A DNA stretch of 64,000 nt from an uncultured Flammeovirgaceae bacterium. GTDB taxonomy: Bacteria > Bacteroidota > Bacteroidia > Cytophagales > Cyclobacteriaceae. Positions 41,508 through 49,868 of this stretch are shown one piece after another. Made by a program: the position numbers and the translations under genes. Within the stretch, counting starts at the first letter, position 1, and every line of letters begins with the position of its first letter. The notes under the pieces are model-generated. The model searched no databases and was not told the origin of the DNA. It saw only the letters and a list, made by a program, of their open reading frames with translations. The DNA lies in assembly GCA_937883755.1 (NCBI GenBank), contig CAKZYA010000023.1:62001-126000 (forward strand), in the 5' to 3' direction.

Positions 41508-41981
41508 ATGATGGAGCAATTAGTTACGCCCGCAGCCGTGGCGCCAATCCACTACTCCTTATCTGCCGCCCTGAACGAGGTTCAGCAGGCCGTTCATTGC
41601 CCCGATACGGTGTTTTACCTTGGCATTGAAAAGATGGTTATTGTGTATTTACCGTCCGGTCTGTCCGAAGAGCCCTTATTTATGGAGGATATTGAGCAGC
41701 AAGCCCAGGCCAATAATACGTTTTTCTTGCCCGTTAACCGTATCGCTGTGGGCCAGCAGTACCAGAGTCAACTAGCATGTTTTGAAGCTTCTATCCACTG
41801 CCAAGTTTATTTTAACGACCAGGACCTGCGGGTGCCCAATGACCAAATTCTGATCAATCAACCCCCTCAATCCGAGCAGCTTCAAACCAACATTCCCCTC
41901 AAGATTCCAAACGATTCTATCTACGCGATTACGGCCAAAGTCGCGGGGGAACCGGAGCAGTTGATCTACCGTGGATTTTGA
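41508..41981 (+). CDS. hypothetical protein, 157 aa
   Basis: The start is at MMEQLVTPAAVAPIHYSL; a further upstream start adds a poor leader. The product is soluble, beta-rich and moderately acidic (VFYLGIEKMVIVYLPSGLSE, then TFFLPVNRIAVGQQYQ), with a Gln/Pro-rich linker near residue 120. No known family is recognised. Its 3' end overlaps that of the convergent DUF4240 gene by 16 bp. Confidence 0.5.
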   Translation: MMEQLVTPAAVAPIHYSLSAALNEVQQAVHCPDTVFYLGIEKMVIVYLPSGLSEEPLFMEDIEQQAQANNTFFLPVNRIAVGQQYQSQLACFEASIHCQVYFNDQDLRVPNDQILINQPPQSEQLQTNIPLKIPNDSIYAITAKVAGEPEQLIYRGF

Positions 41982-42535
41982 TCCAGTTGACTACTAGAAG
42001 TGCTATTGAGAACCCGTTGATGATCAGCCCTCCAACACTGGCGGGTTAACTGGGGAAGCACTTGGCGAAATTGATCTATGCTGCGCCAATGACTTCTCCA
42101 AGCCTTGGGGACAGCAATCGTTAGGGATGTAGGCAGAGATTGCTCAGTGGAATGCGTCAGAAAGTAGGCCTCAGCGGAAACCTCAAGCAAGCTAGGTTCT
42201 GGAAATAGCTCGCCCAAGGGCAAGTGTTGAAGCAGCCGATCGGGATTCTGCTTGAGGTGTACGAAGGCACTTTTTCCGTAGCGCATCAGAAAGCCAATGG
42301 CCTGGGCGTAGGAAAAACCATCCGTCCCAAGTGTTGGGGCGAGAAGAAAGCAGGCGTTCAGTAGCTGGGGTGACCAGCTCACCTGCACGGTTCGTTGAAC
42401 GTGGCGGTGAAACTGCTCTAGCCGTGAGAGCGACAAGTAACTTAATCGTTCTACCAGAATAGGTAGTATTGCGGGCTGATCCGCTTCCCACTGGGCATCT
42501 TTGATAAAAGTCCAAAATTCTTGGCGGGTCATCAT
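41966..42535 (-). CDS. DUF4240 protein
   Basis: MTRQEFWTFIKDAQWEAD is the diagnostic start, with ALPxxRLSYLSLSRLEQFHR-type helices (LVERLSYLSLSRLEQFHRHV) and GTDGFSYAQAIGFLMRYGK. This matches DUF4240 (PF14024), a small alpha-helical family of unknown function. The 3' end overlaps the preceding convergent gene. The length, 189 residues, is normal. Confidence 0.8.
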   Translation of the reverse strand: MMTRQEFWTFIKDAQWEADQPAILPILVERLSYLSLSRLEQFHRHVQRTVQVSWSPQLLNACFLLAPTLGTDGFSYAQAIGFLMRYGKSAFVHLKQNPDRLLQHLPLGELFPEPSLLEVSAEAYFLTHSTEQSLPTSLTIAVPKAWRSHWRSIDQFRQVLPQLTRQCWRADHQRVLNSTSSSQLDQNPR

Positions 42536-42653
42536 TGATTTTTAACTAAAATGTTCATCTTTACAGAGCCATCGCATGACTAGAGGGCGGTGCTCAGTAC
42601 ACTTGGCAACCGAAGACGAACGCTCGGCTGCTTGACGATCCATTCTTGCGACT

Positions 42654-43046
42654 ATGAACGAAAACGGAATAGCCTATATTTGGTTTAAGCAATACCAAAT
42701 AAAGATGCAATTGGTGTTGCCCCCGCATCCGATTACGCGGAAGTATCTGATCGATCATCGGCACCTGATGCTAGAATTTCATTGGATGATTGCTTCACCC
42801 TGGGAATTTAGAAAGCATTTGTCGGATGTCCTACCCTGTATGCATCCGGCCTGTGATCTTCGGCTCAGTATTCCCTGGCCTATTGCTCAGTCCTATGCGG
42901 ACATCAAAAACTACCTACAATTGTTCAATTTACAAGAACGATTCCTCTCGGAAGGCTACCACCACCTGGAAGCCCGTTTTCAGCTGGTTCTACCGCAAGA
43001 GCGCGTCTTGAATGCCCAGGAACGGAAGGAATACTTCTTAGAGTAA
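42654..43046 (+). CDS. hypothetical protein, 130 aa
   Basis: The product is a soluble alpha/beta protein (YIWFKQYQIKMQLVLPPHPI, then HLMLEFHWMIASPWEFRKHL) with a charged C-terminus. No family is recognised. Codon use is like its neighbours. It is convergent with the 43063 gene, with a 16-bp gap. Confidence 0.5.
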   Translation: MNENGIAYIWFKQYQIKMQLVLPPHPITRKYLIDHRHLMLEFHWMIASPWEFRKHLSDVLPCMHPACDLRLSIPWPIAQSYADIKNYLQLFNLQERFLSEGYHHLEARFQLVLPQERVLNAQERKEYFLE

Positions 43047-43062
43047 GCTCTCCCACCACCTA

Positions 43063-43431
43063 CTACGAAACTTCCAGTTCGAATAACACCGTTTTGGATC
43101 GGTTCAAAATCCGATGAGTACACTTTTCGGTCTTCAGTAAAACATGTACGGCCACTGCGTCATAGTACCGGTCAATGGTCCATCGATAAGCCGTCGAATC
43201 CACGGGTTGGAGTGGTTCCTGCTGGGCAAAGTTGGTGATACGATCCATTAGATCCCGCCGAAAGGCAATTGCATGTTGAGGAATTTCTAATGAATACATT
43301 CTTAAAGCCGTATCAATCAAACGTTTTACCATCACACAAATATACTTGTAATAAGAATAAAATCCGAATTTTGTTCTCAAATTAGTAATTTTTTTCGCAA
43401 TTTTAACTTCTTGCGTAGCAATATTACTCAT
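43063..43431 (-). CDS. hypothetical protein, 122 aa
   Basis: The ATG-based start is MSNIATQEVKIAKKITNLRT; the longer frame uses TTG. A basic N-terminus is followed by a region with VKRLIDTALRMYSLEIPQHA and RRDLMDRITNFAQQEP. The fold looks helical with a beta-rich end (VAVHVLLKTEKCTHRIL). No family is recognised. Confidence 0.45.
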   Translation of the reverse strand: MSNIATQEVKIAKKITNLRTKFGFYSYYKYICVMVKRLIDTALRMYSLEIPQHAIAFRRDLMDRITNFAQQEPLQPVDSTAYRWTIDRYYDAVAVHVLLKTEKCTHRILNRSKTVLFELEVS

Positions 43432-43455
43432 TTTTGGACGCAAATGTTTCACCAA

Positions 43456-43911
43456 CCATCAAAATGTAGATCCATAGAATGACGCCTGGGGTTGCTTTCT
43501 TGGCCAGTGCCGACCCGGTTGTGGTACGATTAGCGTATTGAGCCAATATCCCGGCTTACTCGAGGAGCGGTAAATCCCGTTGACACCCCACCAGCACTAC
43601 CTCGTCAGCGGATTCAGTGTACTTGAAAAAAGAAATAAGACAAGTTGACATATTTCTATAAACAAGTATTTTATTAATATATTACAATAAAATGCTAAAT
43701 ATAGGGCTTCTGATGCATGAGTATATGCTTAATTTACGAATGCAGTCGTCACCCGTTAGCAGCAGAACGGCGCAAGGGGATAGCCGTCGAGTCGTTTAGG
43801 GGCTGCTGCCCCGCGAAAAGGTAGCAAAACCTACATGGTCTAGGTATTGGGGCGAAAAGTCAGTACCTTACCCCCTGGCATTCACCAAATTGAATCAATC
43901 CCCCCCTGGAT
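43456..43911. other. AT-rich gap before the DivIVA-like gene
   Basis: No gene is seen. The stretch near 43640-43700 is AT-rich, with TTGACATATTTC that could be part of a promoter; no repeats were noticed. Confidence 0.35.
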
Positions 43912-44427
43912 ATGAAATTTCATCAGCCCCCCCCTCAGCCCAATTTTAGCTCGGCGCGTCATGGATTAGACCCCCAAGAAGTATCGACGTTTCTTCAGCT
44001 GCTCTCGGCTTATTGGCAGGAGAATAGCCGAGCGTTCGCCCACCATACCACCCAACTCCAGCAGTTACGGGAAGAAAACCAACAGATCACTGACTTTCGT
44101 AATCAGTGGATTCGCGTCTTGGAAGTAGCACAACAAACCGCTGATACCATTGTAGAGCAAGCCCAGCAAGAAGCGGCGGATTTGCTCGAGCGAGCCCGGC
44201 TCCAACAGCAAGCGATCCAAACCCAGCGGCAGCAGCAGAATCAGCGCTGGATTCAGGCTGAACAGCAGCACCAGCAGCGGTTAACCCGGTTACAAGCTGC
44301 CATCCGCCAGGTTGCCCAAACTGCCCTAGAATCGCTGCCGTCCGTTGAATCTAGTGGATCCACCGATGCCCCAACGGTAACATTGTCCCCGAATTGGTCC
44401 GTTCAGCCTGATCAGCATTCCGGCTAG
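43912..44427 (+). CDS. DivIVA-like coiled-coil protein
   Basis: Residues 15-40 (RHGLDPQEVSTFLQLLSAYW) resemble the N-terminal DivIVA membrane-targeting region (G-D--EV--FL), and the rest is a long, Gln-rich coiled coil (about residues 40-145) ending in a Ser/Pro/Thr-rich tail. The 171-residue length fits. DivIVA proteins polymerise at poles and septa, and DivIVA-like proteins on plasmids are unusual in Bacteroidota. The match is only moderate, because many coiled coils look similar. Confidence 0.5.
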   Translation: MKFHQPPPQPNFSSARHGLDPQEVSTFLQLLSAYWQENSRAFAHHTTQLQQLREENQQITDFRNQWIRVLEVAQQTADTIVEQAQQEAADLLERARLQQQAIQTQRQQQNQRWIQAEQQHQQRLTRLQAAIRQVAQTALESLPSVESSGSTDAPTVTLSPNWSVQPDQHSG

Positions 44428-44522
44428 GAGTCGTCACTCCCAATGCTTGCCTCACTGCCATGGGTAGGGGTAAGTGCGTAGTTGTGGAACAGAGAAAAGT
44501 GGTTCTCGCTCTTTAGCCCGCG

Positions 44523-45782
44523 TTATTCTACCGCGTCAAACAAACTTAGGGCTTGGGAAGGACGAGAGCGTAGTCCCGGATAGGTACACCGCTTGCGGGT
44601 GGGGGTACCCTGATGAAAAATGCGGATACTGTGAGATTTGCGGTGGCCTTCCCGCATCAATTGTTGGCTGATCCGCTCGTAGGTAGCACTGTGGCTACTA
44701 AGCAGCATTTGACGGGGGGGCTGGGTGTGCAGCAGTCCTCGGATAAAACGATTGAGCATCCCCGGTGGCACGCCCTGATCGGGCTCCTCGATCAGCAGCA
44801 GCTGCGGGGCTAAGGGCAGCCATTGCAAGTAGGCCATCAACAAGTAGGCGTCCCACGGCAACACGGAGGTGGGGTGAAAGGGTTCCGGCCGAAGGTGTTG
44901 ATTCGGCTGGTAGTGCCACTGTCTCAAGGGTGGGTGCCAGAATAGCCGGCCGCCGCCGGGTATCAATCCGGCGGGACGAGGGGCATCCGCTGAATTGGAT
45001 TGCTCGGCCAACTGGCGTAACCGGGTGTAAAAGTCACTAACAGTGCGGGGGACCTGAGGGATCGTTCGCTCCTGCCGATGGGAACCCAAGGATTGCCAAA
45101 GCGTAACCTTGGCGTTGATATGGGGGTACTGCGCCGCCCGGTCAGCCGGAATAAAGTGGGGAGCGGGCCAGTGGGTACGCCAGTGCTGGAACCATAAGTG
45201 CAGGGCATCGCTCTGCCAGCGATCCCACGGAAACGGATCCGATCCTGGATAAAAGCGTTCGTGCTCACCCCAGCGGATCATCCATCCTCCTTGATGGGTA
45301 TCGTAGTAGGCGGCCATGGCGGCTGGGCGCGGGATCACCTGGATCTCGCCAATCTGGTGAGCCTGGCAGTGTAATCGGTACTCAAAGGCTTCGTCTTGCC
45401 AACTGATTCGGATATTCTGAGGGGAAGTTTGGGGGCCGCTATCCGGCGGCCGACATTCGCTTAAGTAGTGCTGCCAGTGATCCAGGGCGGTTTGGGTGAT
45501 CCCTTCTGTCATCAACTGAGCTAGTAGTTGGGGTAGGGTCGTGGAAGCTAACGTCTCATGCGAAAGGGTCGCAAGAAGTAAGTGCGCGGGGGGACTCAGG
45601 GTGGGGACAAAGGTGGAGAGCAGCCGAGGATAATGCGCCAGTTGATGGGTGCTGGATAAAAACAGGTACAACGAGCGCAGGGTAGGGTTTAGGCCCCGGA
45701 CTCCCCGGAACAGGGTAACATCCTGGTATCTATTGTAAATAAAGGCATGGGGTGCCCGATAATCATGGATCTTAATCCACAT
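44523..45782 (-). CDS. ABC/AAA-type ATPase with a degenerate Walker A motif
   Basis: The C-terminal third has the ATPase hallmarks: Walker B LLLIEEPDQGVPPGML and the H-loop-like MLLSSHSATYERISQQLM, as in AAA_15/AAA_21 and OLD-type ATPases. In the place of Walker A (after a strand at residues 20-26) stands FRGVRGLNPTLRSLYLF, which lacks the GKS/T lysine. The middle 200 residues are not recognised. The 419-residue length is normal. The protein may bind but not hydrolyse ATP, or use a partner. It is convergent with the DivIVA-like gene. Confidence 0.6.
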   Translation of the reverse strand: MWIKIHDYRAPHAFIYNRYQDVTLFRGVRGLNPTLRSLYLFLSSTHQLAHYPRLLSTFVPTLSPPAHLLLATLSHETLASTTLPQLLAQLMTEGITQTALDHWQHYLSECRPPDSGPQTSPQNIRISWQDEAFEYRLHCQAHQIGEIQVIPRPAAMAAYYDTHQGGWMIRWGEHERFYPGSDPFPWDRWQSDALHLWFQHWRTHWPAPHFIPADRAAQYPHINAKVTLWQSLGSHRQERTIPQVPRTVSDFYTRLRQLAEQSNSADAPRPAGLIPGGGRLFWHPPLRQWHYQPNQHLRPEPFHPTSVLPWDAYLLMAYLQWLPLAPQLLLIEEPDQGVPPGMLNRFIRGLLHTQPPRQMLLSSHSATYERISQQLMREGHRKSHSIRIFHQGTPTRKRCTYPGLRSRPSQALSLFDAVE

Positions 45783-45943
45783 GGGGCGAGTATACAGGTT
45801 TGTGAGCGGATAATCAAGTTCGAAGGCATCTTCCTAGCTTTTTTTCGGTGGGGTCGGTAGCCGTTCCATCCCGGTCACTGACCCAACGATGGGCTGAGGG
45901 CAGGCAGCCTACCCCCCATCCACTGTCCTTCGTTCAAAAAAGC

Positions 45944-46249
45944 ATGCCTGCCTTCACATCCGCTACCAGGCTTTTGGTTCTAGGGTTCCAAGACATCAGT
46001 ACTGTCCTGTTGGTTGGTACCCTGCTGGGGTTGCTGTTTCCGGCCTGGTTGTTTCCAAAAAAGACTTCGCTGACCCGCTGGCCGGTGCTTTTCAACGCTA
46101 CGATGGGTGCCCTGGTACTACGGCTACTCGTGCAGTTCTTGGGGGGGGGCATGAGCCAATTGGTTCATTTTCTAACAAATTACTCGGAAAAAGTGCCCGC
46201 TTGGGATGAGTGCCGGCGAAATTCATCCAATAATATTATACAAAAATAA
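45944..46249 (+). CDS. small membrane protein, 101 aa
   Basis: The start is at MPAFTSATRLLVLGFQ. Two or three hydrophobic segments are visible (VLLVGTLLGLLFPAWLF; ATMGALVLRLLVQFLGGG). No family is recognised. It is divergent from the ATPase gene, with about 160 bp between the starts. Confidence 0.5.
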   Translation: MPAFTSATRLLVLGFQDISTVLLVGTLLGLLFPAWLFPKKTSLTRWPVLFNATMGALVLRLLVQFLGGGMSQLVHFLTNYSEKVPAWDECRRNSSNNIIQK

Positions 46250-46579
46250 GAATTAATTAAACTATTAAGTTATTTTTTTCTTTATACCCGATTTGGGTCA
46301 TAGGTAGGTTTACGGGGTTTATGGGTGCTGATGGAAGGCTGTGTGGATTAAAAATTGCCTTGTACTGTGGGTAAATAATCCATGATGAGGTATACTAGTT
46401 TTTCACCACAAAGTAAAGGGTGAAAAGGGTGAACAATGTCCTAGTTCCTCCGGGATACTTTTGGTTTATAGCATAAGTTGGCGCAAGTAGTGAGGACTAG
46501 GCATTGTTTTTTTCCGTTGCGGCGGAAAGCAAATTCTTGAACCATCATGGGGGATGTTTTACTTAATACCATTTTAATC
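46250..46579. other. gap with no gene seen
   Basis: The 330-bp stretch is AT-rich at its left end and has no protein-like frame. An upstream ATG at 46547 in frame with the next gene is possible, but the ATG at 46580 is preferred. Confidence 0.3.
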
Positions 46580-46966
46580 ATGGACTTTCAAAACAATTAC
46601 TCGATTACCAGTCAATACGCTCGGGAGCTGTTTCAGCATGCCCAGGCCGAATCCATGGATATTAATGGGTTCGAGTGGCTCGTCAAGCTCAAAGGAGAGT
46701 GTGTAGCGCATGTGTTGATGCCGCCTGAACCGCTTGCCCCGTATTCCGATCAGCTGTTGATCTATTTTGTATTTCAATCGGACTGCCGCAAGCGGGCGCA
46801 GCGGCTGTTTCCCGATGTGAACGAGCGGGGCCATATGCAGCGGTTCTTTTCGGTCAAAGAGATTAATTTTCGTCCCCTTCTGAACGAATTTATCCGTTTT
46901 ATGCCCGAGCATTTTGGTGAGAGTTTAGATCCTTCCCTGCGGGAACTGGCTCTCGAGAAATTATAA
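46580..46966 (+). CDS. hypothetical protein, 128 aa
   Basis: The start is at MDFQNNYSITSQYARELF. The product is soluble, with an alpha/beta pattern (SDQLLIYFVFQSDCRKRAQR, then DVNERGHMQRFFSVKEIN). No family is recognised. It is followed 19 bp later by another unknown gene on the same strand, so the two probably form an operon. Confidence 0.5.
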   Translation: MDFQNNYSITSQYARELFQHAQAESMDINGFEWLVKLKGECVAHVLMPPEPLAPYSDQLLIYFVFQSDCRKRAQRLFPDVNERGHMQRFFSVKEINFRPLLNEFIRFMPEHFGESLDPSLRELALEKL

Positions 46967-46985
46967 CCCTAAATCATAACGTACC

Positions 46986-47354
46986 ATGGCAGCAGACTTC
47001 TTCACCGGTATCCTACTGAAAAAAGTACCTGAGTTTACCCAGACCCTTGCCTGGGATCCAGAATTTTGTGAATCTCGCCCCAAAGTGGTGGCGGACTGCT
47101 TAGGCAGTTGGTTGAATCGAATGCATCGAAAGGATGGGCAGCAGCAGCTACTCATTAAGGCCTGTCATCAGTTGAATCAAGCCTACGCGAATGTCAAGGA
47201 CAAGGAATCGCAGCGTCCTTTACTCTATAAGTTATTCTTTTCACTGGATCATCAGACCCTGCAATCCATCCGTGGTCACTTAGATAACGACATTCTCAAA
47301 GTCGGTCGTGATTACCTGCAAAGCGTAGAGGGAAGTTTCTATAAACCTATTTAG
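46986..47354 (+). CDS. hypothetical protein, 122 aa
   Basis: The product is a soluble helical protein: MAADFFTGILLKKVPEFTQT, then CLGSWLNRMHRKDGQQQLLI and KLFFSLDHQTLQSIRGHLDN. No family is recognised. It is coupled to the preceding gene by a short gap and ends about 105 bp before the transposase-like gene. Confidence 0.5.
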   Translation: MAADFFTGILLKKVPEFTQTLAWDPEFCESRPKVVADCLGSWLNRMHRKDGQQQLLIKACHQLNQAYANVKDKESQRPLLYKLFFSLDHQTLQSIRGHLDNDILKVGRDYLQSVEGSFYKPI

Positions 47355-47459
47355 ACAAGCGTCAGCCCGTCCGAAAGGAGCCACCTTGCCTCCTTGCCAC
47401 GTTGCTTCCTTGCGGGTGGCGCAGAGACTAGGGTGGATGCCCGAAACAAAAAAAACGAT

Positions 47460-48530
47460 ATGGAGCCAAAAACATGGTTAACAAGTACGGCCGAAGAAGC
47501 TGGTTTCGGCCGGAGCTGGTATAGCTTAGAACAGACCCTGTTGCGGGGCTTAGGGGCGCTGATGGCAGGTAGCGATCGCTTTGAGGCCATAGAGCAGCGC
47601 AGTCTTCCGTCTGAAAACGCTTCCTGGAACGGCCTGTCTCAGCCAAGTGAGGTAGCTGATCGTCGAACCCTGGAACAGCTTTTTCAGCTCATCCATCCAG
47701 GGGCTTTACTGCCCATGCTTCAACCTTGGGTGAGCACCGAGCTAGCATCGAAGCCATCGAGTACCAACCAAGCGGTTCCCTGCCGGGAATTATCGGACCT
47801 GCACTTGGATGAACAACCGGTGGGGCGCTACCGAGTAAGTGCTTGGATGGTCGGTCAGGGCGTAACGGTGGGGCCTGCGAAAGGGGATAAAATGTCCCAG
47901 CAGAAAGCAGCCATCCACGACCTATTCGCGGCCTTTGATTTAGAAAAAACGCTCGTGATGATCCACGCCAGCGTCTGCCGGGCAAGCTATGCCCAACAAA
48001 TCCTGCAACAGCAGGGGGATTACGTACTCCTGCTTGAAAAAGAGCGGGCTACCCCTCGCCAAAAAACCCGCTACGAACAGGTTGCTAGCGAAGTAGCCCG
48101 TCAAAAATCCGCCTTGGATTCCGATGTTTGGCAAGGCTTGGGGAACGGCCGTATGGAAAAACGAACCGTCTACGTGATGCCGGGGGTACAGTTTCTGGAT
48201 GATTTGGAGGGGTGGCCGGGCTTGAAATCCGTCATCTTGGTGGAAGTTCAGTGGCAAGAGAACGGCACCGACCACCATGAAGCCCACTACTACCTGAGCA
48301 GCTTGTCCATTGGAGCGGCTGCGCTTACCCCCTTGCTCAGTACGCTCTGGGTTAGGGAGAATCAACTGCAGGGGGCTCTACCCGCGTGGCGCGTGGACAT
48401 TGGGTTTCGGCAAGACCCCAGCCGTAGTTTGAACGATCCCAGGCAGGAGTGCTGGGGGCAGCTGGAAAAAACGGCGTGCACGCTCCTCCATCCCACCCAG
48501 GATCAACAGCCCCAGCTGTCGCAAATCTAA
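47460..48530 (+). CDS. ISAs1/H-repeat transposase relative lacking catalytic residues
   Basis: The start at MEPKTWLTSTAEEAGFGR is used. The second half has the ISAs1 family order: a strand VSAWMVGQGVTVGPAKGDKM, helix, TLVMIHASVCRASYAQQI (where the family has the catalytic Asp in IDAMGCQ), then QGDYVLLLEKE, GRMEKRTVYVMP, WPGLKSVILVEVQ, YYLSSLSIGAAAL and a terminal FRQDPSRSLN. The catalytic Asp of IDAMGCQ is His here, and the first Asp (IDGKTLRGS) has no match, so the protein is probably not an active transposase. No flanking inverted repeats were seen. It may be domesticated. Confidence 0.7.
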   Translation: MEPKTWLTSTAEEAGFGRSWYSLEQTLLRGLGALMAGSDRFEAIEQRSLPSENASWNGLSQPSEVADRRTLEQLFQLIHPGALLPMLQPWVSTELASKPSSTNQAVPCRELSDLHLDEQPVGRYRVSAWMVGQGVTVGPAKGDKMSQQKAAIHDLFAAFDLEKTLVMIHASVCRASYAQQILQQQGDYVLLLEKERATPRQKTRYEQVASEVARQKSALDSDVWQGLGNGRMEKRTVYVMPGVQFLDDLEGWPGLKSVILVEVQWQENGTDHHEAHYYLSSLSIGAAALTPLLSTLWVRENQLQGALPAWRVDIGFRQDPSRSLNDPRQECWGQLEKTACTLLHPTQDQQPQLSQI

Positions 48531-48700
48531 GATCCGGCTTCTAGGAGGTAGCCGCAGCGAGACCGTTCCCAACCCCCGGGAGGGGTAAAAACGCAGCAAT
48601 AAGACTTTTTTTAAACATTATATACTTTATTTAAGTATAAATTACGAATTCCCCGTATATTTACCCGCGAATCTGCTTTAGAACTAACCCAACGGATCGA
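48531..48700. promoter_or_regulatory. promoter region of the dinB-dnaE operon with inverted repeat
   Basis: An inverted repeat TATACTT (48621-48627) / AAGTATA (48633-48639), separated by five bases, lies in an AT-rich stretch about 60 bp upstream of the dinB ATG. It is a good candidate operator for damage-inducible control. No terminator for the upstream gene was found. Confidence 0.45.
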
Positions 48701-49867
48701 ATGGATGCTGAACAGCGGACGATCATGCACTTGGACTTGGATGCCTTTTTTTGCTCGGTGGAGGTGCTCAATAATCAGGAATTGCGGGGGAAACCACTGG
48801 TCATTGGCGGGAGTTCTGACCGTGGGGTGGTGGCTTCGGCCTCCTACGAAGCCCGCAAATACGGGGTGCGGGCGGCGATGCCCATGCGGCTGGCGCGGCA
48901 GCTGTGCCCCGAAGCCCAGGTGCTGTCGGGGGATATGGAAAAGTATACGTACTACTCTGATTTGGTCACTGAGATTATCGCCGAGCGAGCCCCGCTGTAC
49001 GAAAAGGCCTCCATTGATGAGTTTTACCTGGATCTAACGGGCATGGATAAGTATATCGGAAACCTGAAATGGTCCTCAGAACTGAAAACCCGGATTGTGC
49101 AGGAAACGGGTCTGTCCTTGACTTACGCGCTTTCGGTCAATAAGCTCGTCAGCAAGATGGCTAGTAACGAAGTGAAGCCCCAGGGGGTGGAGTGGGTAGC
49201 GGCGGGAAGGGTTAAGGGCTATTTGGAGCCGTTGAACGTACAAAAGATTCCGGGAGTGGGTAGCCAAACCTATCAGCAACTGGCCAGCTTGGGGGTGCGC
49301 ACCATCCGGGTGCTGCGGCAGATTCCGCTGAAGCTGCTGGAAAAGGAGTTCGGGGGGGGCTTAGGGCGAACCTTGCACGAAAAATCCTTTGGGAGGGACC
49401 CTCAGCCCGTCGTACCCTATCGCGCTCAGAAGTCCTTATCGCACGAGCATACCTTACACGAAGACACGACCGATCTTTCGGTGCTGATGACTCTGCTGAC
49501 CGGGCTAACCGAGCAGTTGGGCTTTCAGCTACGCAGCGACAAAAAAGTGACTTCCTGTATTGCGGTGAAAATCCGCTATAGTGACTTTAACACCGTCAGC
49601 CGCCAGCGCAAGATTTCCTATACCAGTCATGATCCCGCGCTACTGGCAGTGGCACGGGAGCTGCTACTGGAGCTCTACGACCGGCGGCAGCGCATCCGCC
49701 TGGTGGGGGTGCGGTTTTCCCACTTAGCCTACGGCGACCACCAAATTAACCTATTCAGTGATGCGGGTAAAATCATTGACCTGCACCAGGCCATGGATAC
49801 CGTCCGGGCCAAGTACGGCCGCCGCGCGGTAATGCGGGGGGCAAGCTACCAAGATCGATGTTCCTGA
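48701..49867 (+). CDS. dinB: DNA polymerase IV (DinB), Y family
   Basis: The 388-residue protein has the first catalytic Asp in IMHLDLDAFFCSVEVLNN, a fingers region with VIGGSSDRGVVASASYEARK, and the catalytic pair in KASIDEFYLDLTGMD. A thumb helix-hairpin-helix (IPGVGSQTYQQLASLGV) and a little-finger domain follow. Near the C-terminus, QINLF is a clear beta-clamp binding motif. The dnaE start lies 1 bp after its stop, so the two are translated together. This is the second mutagenic polymerase module in the window, after umuDC. Confidence 0.95.
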   Translation: MDAEQRTIMHLDLDAFFCSVEVLNNQELRGKPLVIGGSSDRGVVASASYEARKYGVRAAMPMRLARQLCPEAQVLSGDMEKYTYYSDLVTEIIAERAPLYEKASIDEFYLDLTGMDKYIGNLKWSSELKTRIVQETGLSLTYALSVNKLVSKMASNEVKPQGVEWVAAGRVKGYLEPLNVQKIPGVGSQTYQQLASLGVRTIRVLRQIPLKLLEKEFGGGLGRTLHEKSFGRDPQPVVPYRAQKSLSHEHTLHEDTTDLSVLMTLLTGLTEQLGFQLRSDKKVTSCIAVKIRYSDFNTVSRQRKISYTSHDPALLAVARELLLELYDRRQRIRLVGVRFSHLAYGDHQINLFSDAGKIIDLHQAMDTVRAKYGRRAVMRGASYQDRCS

Positions 49868-49868
49868 T

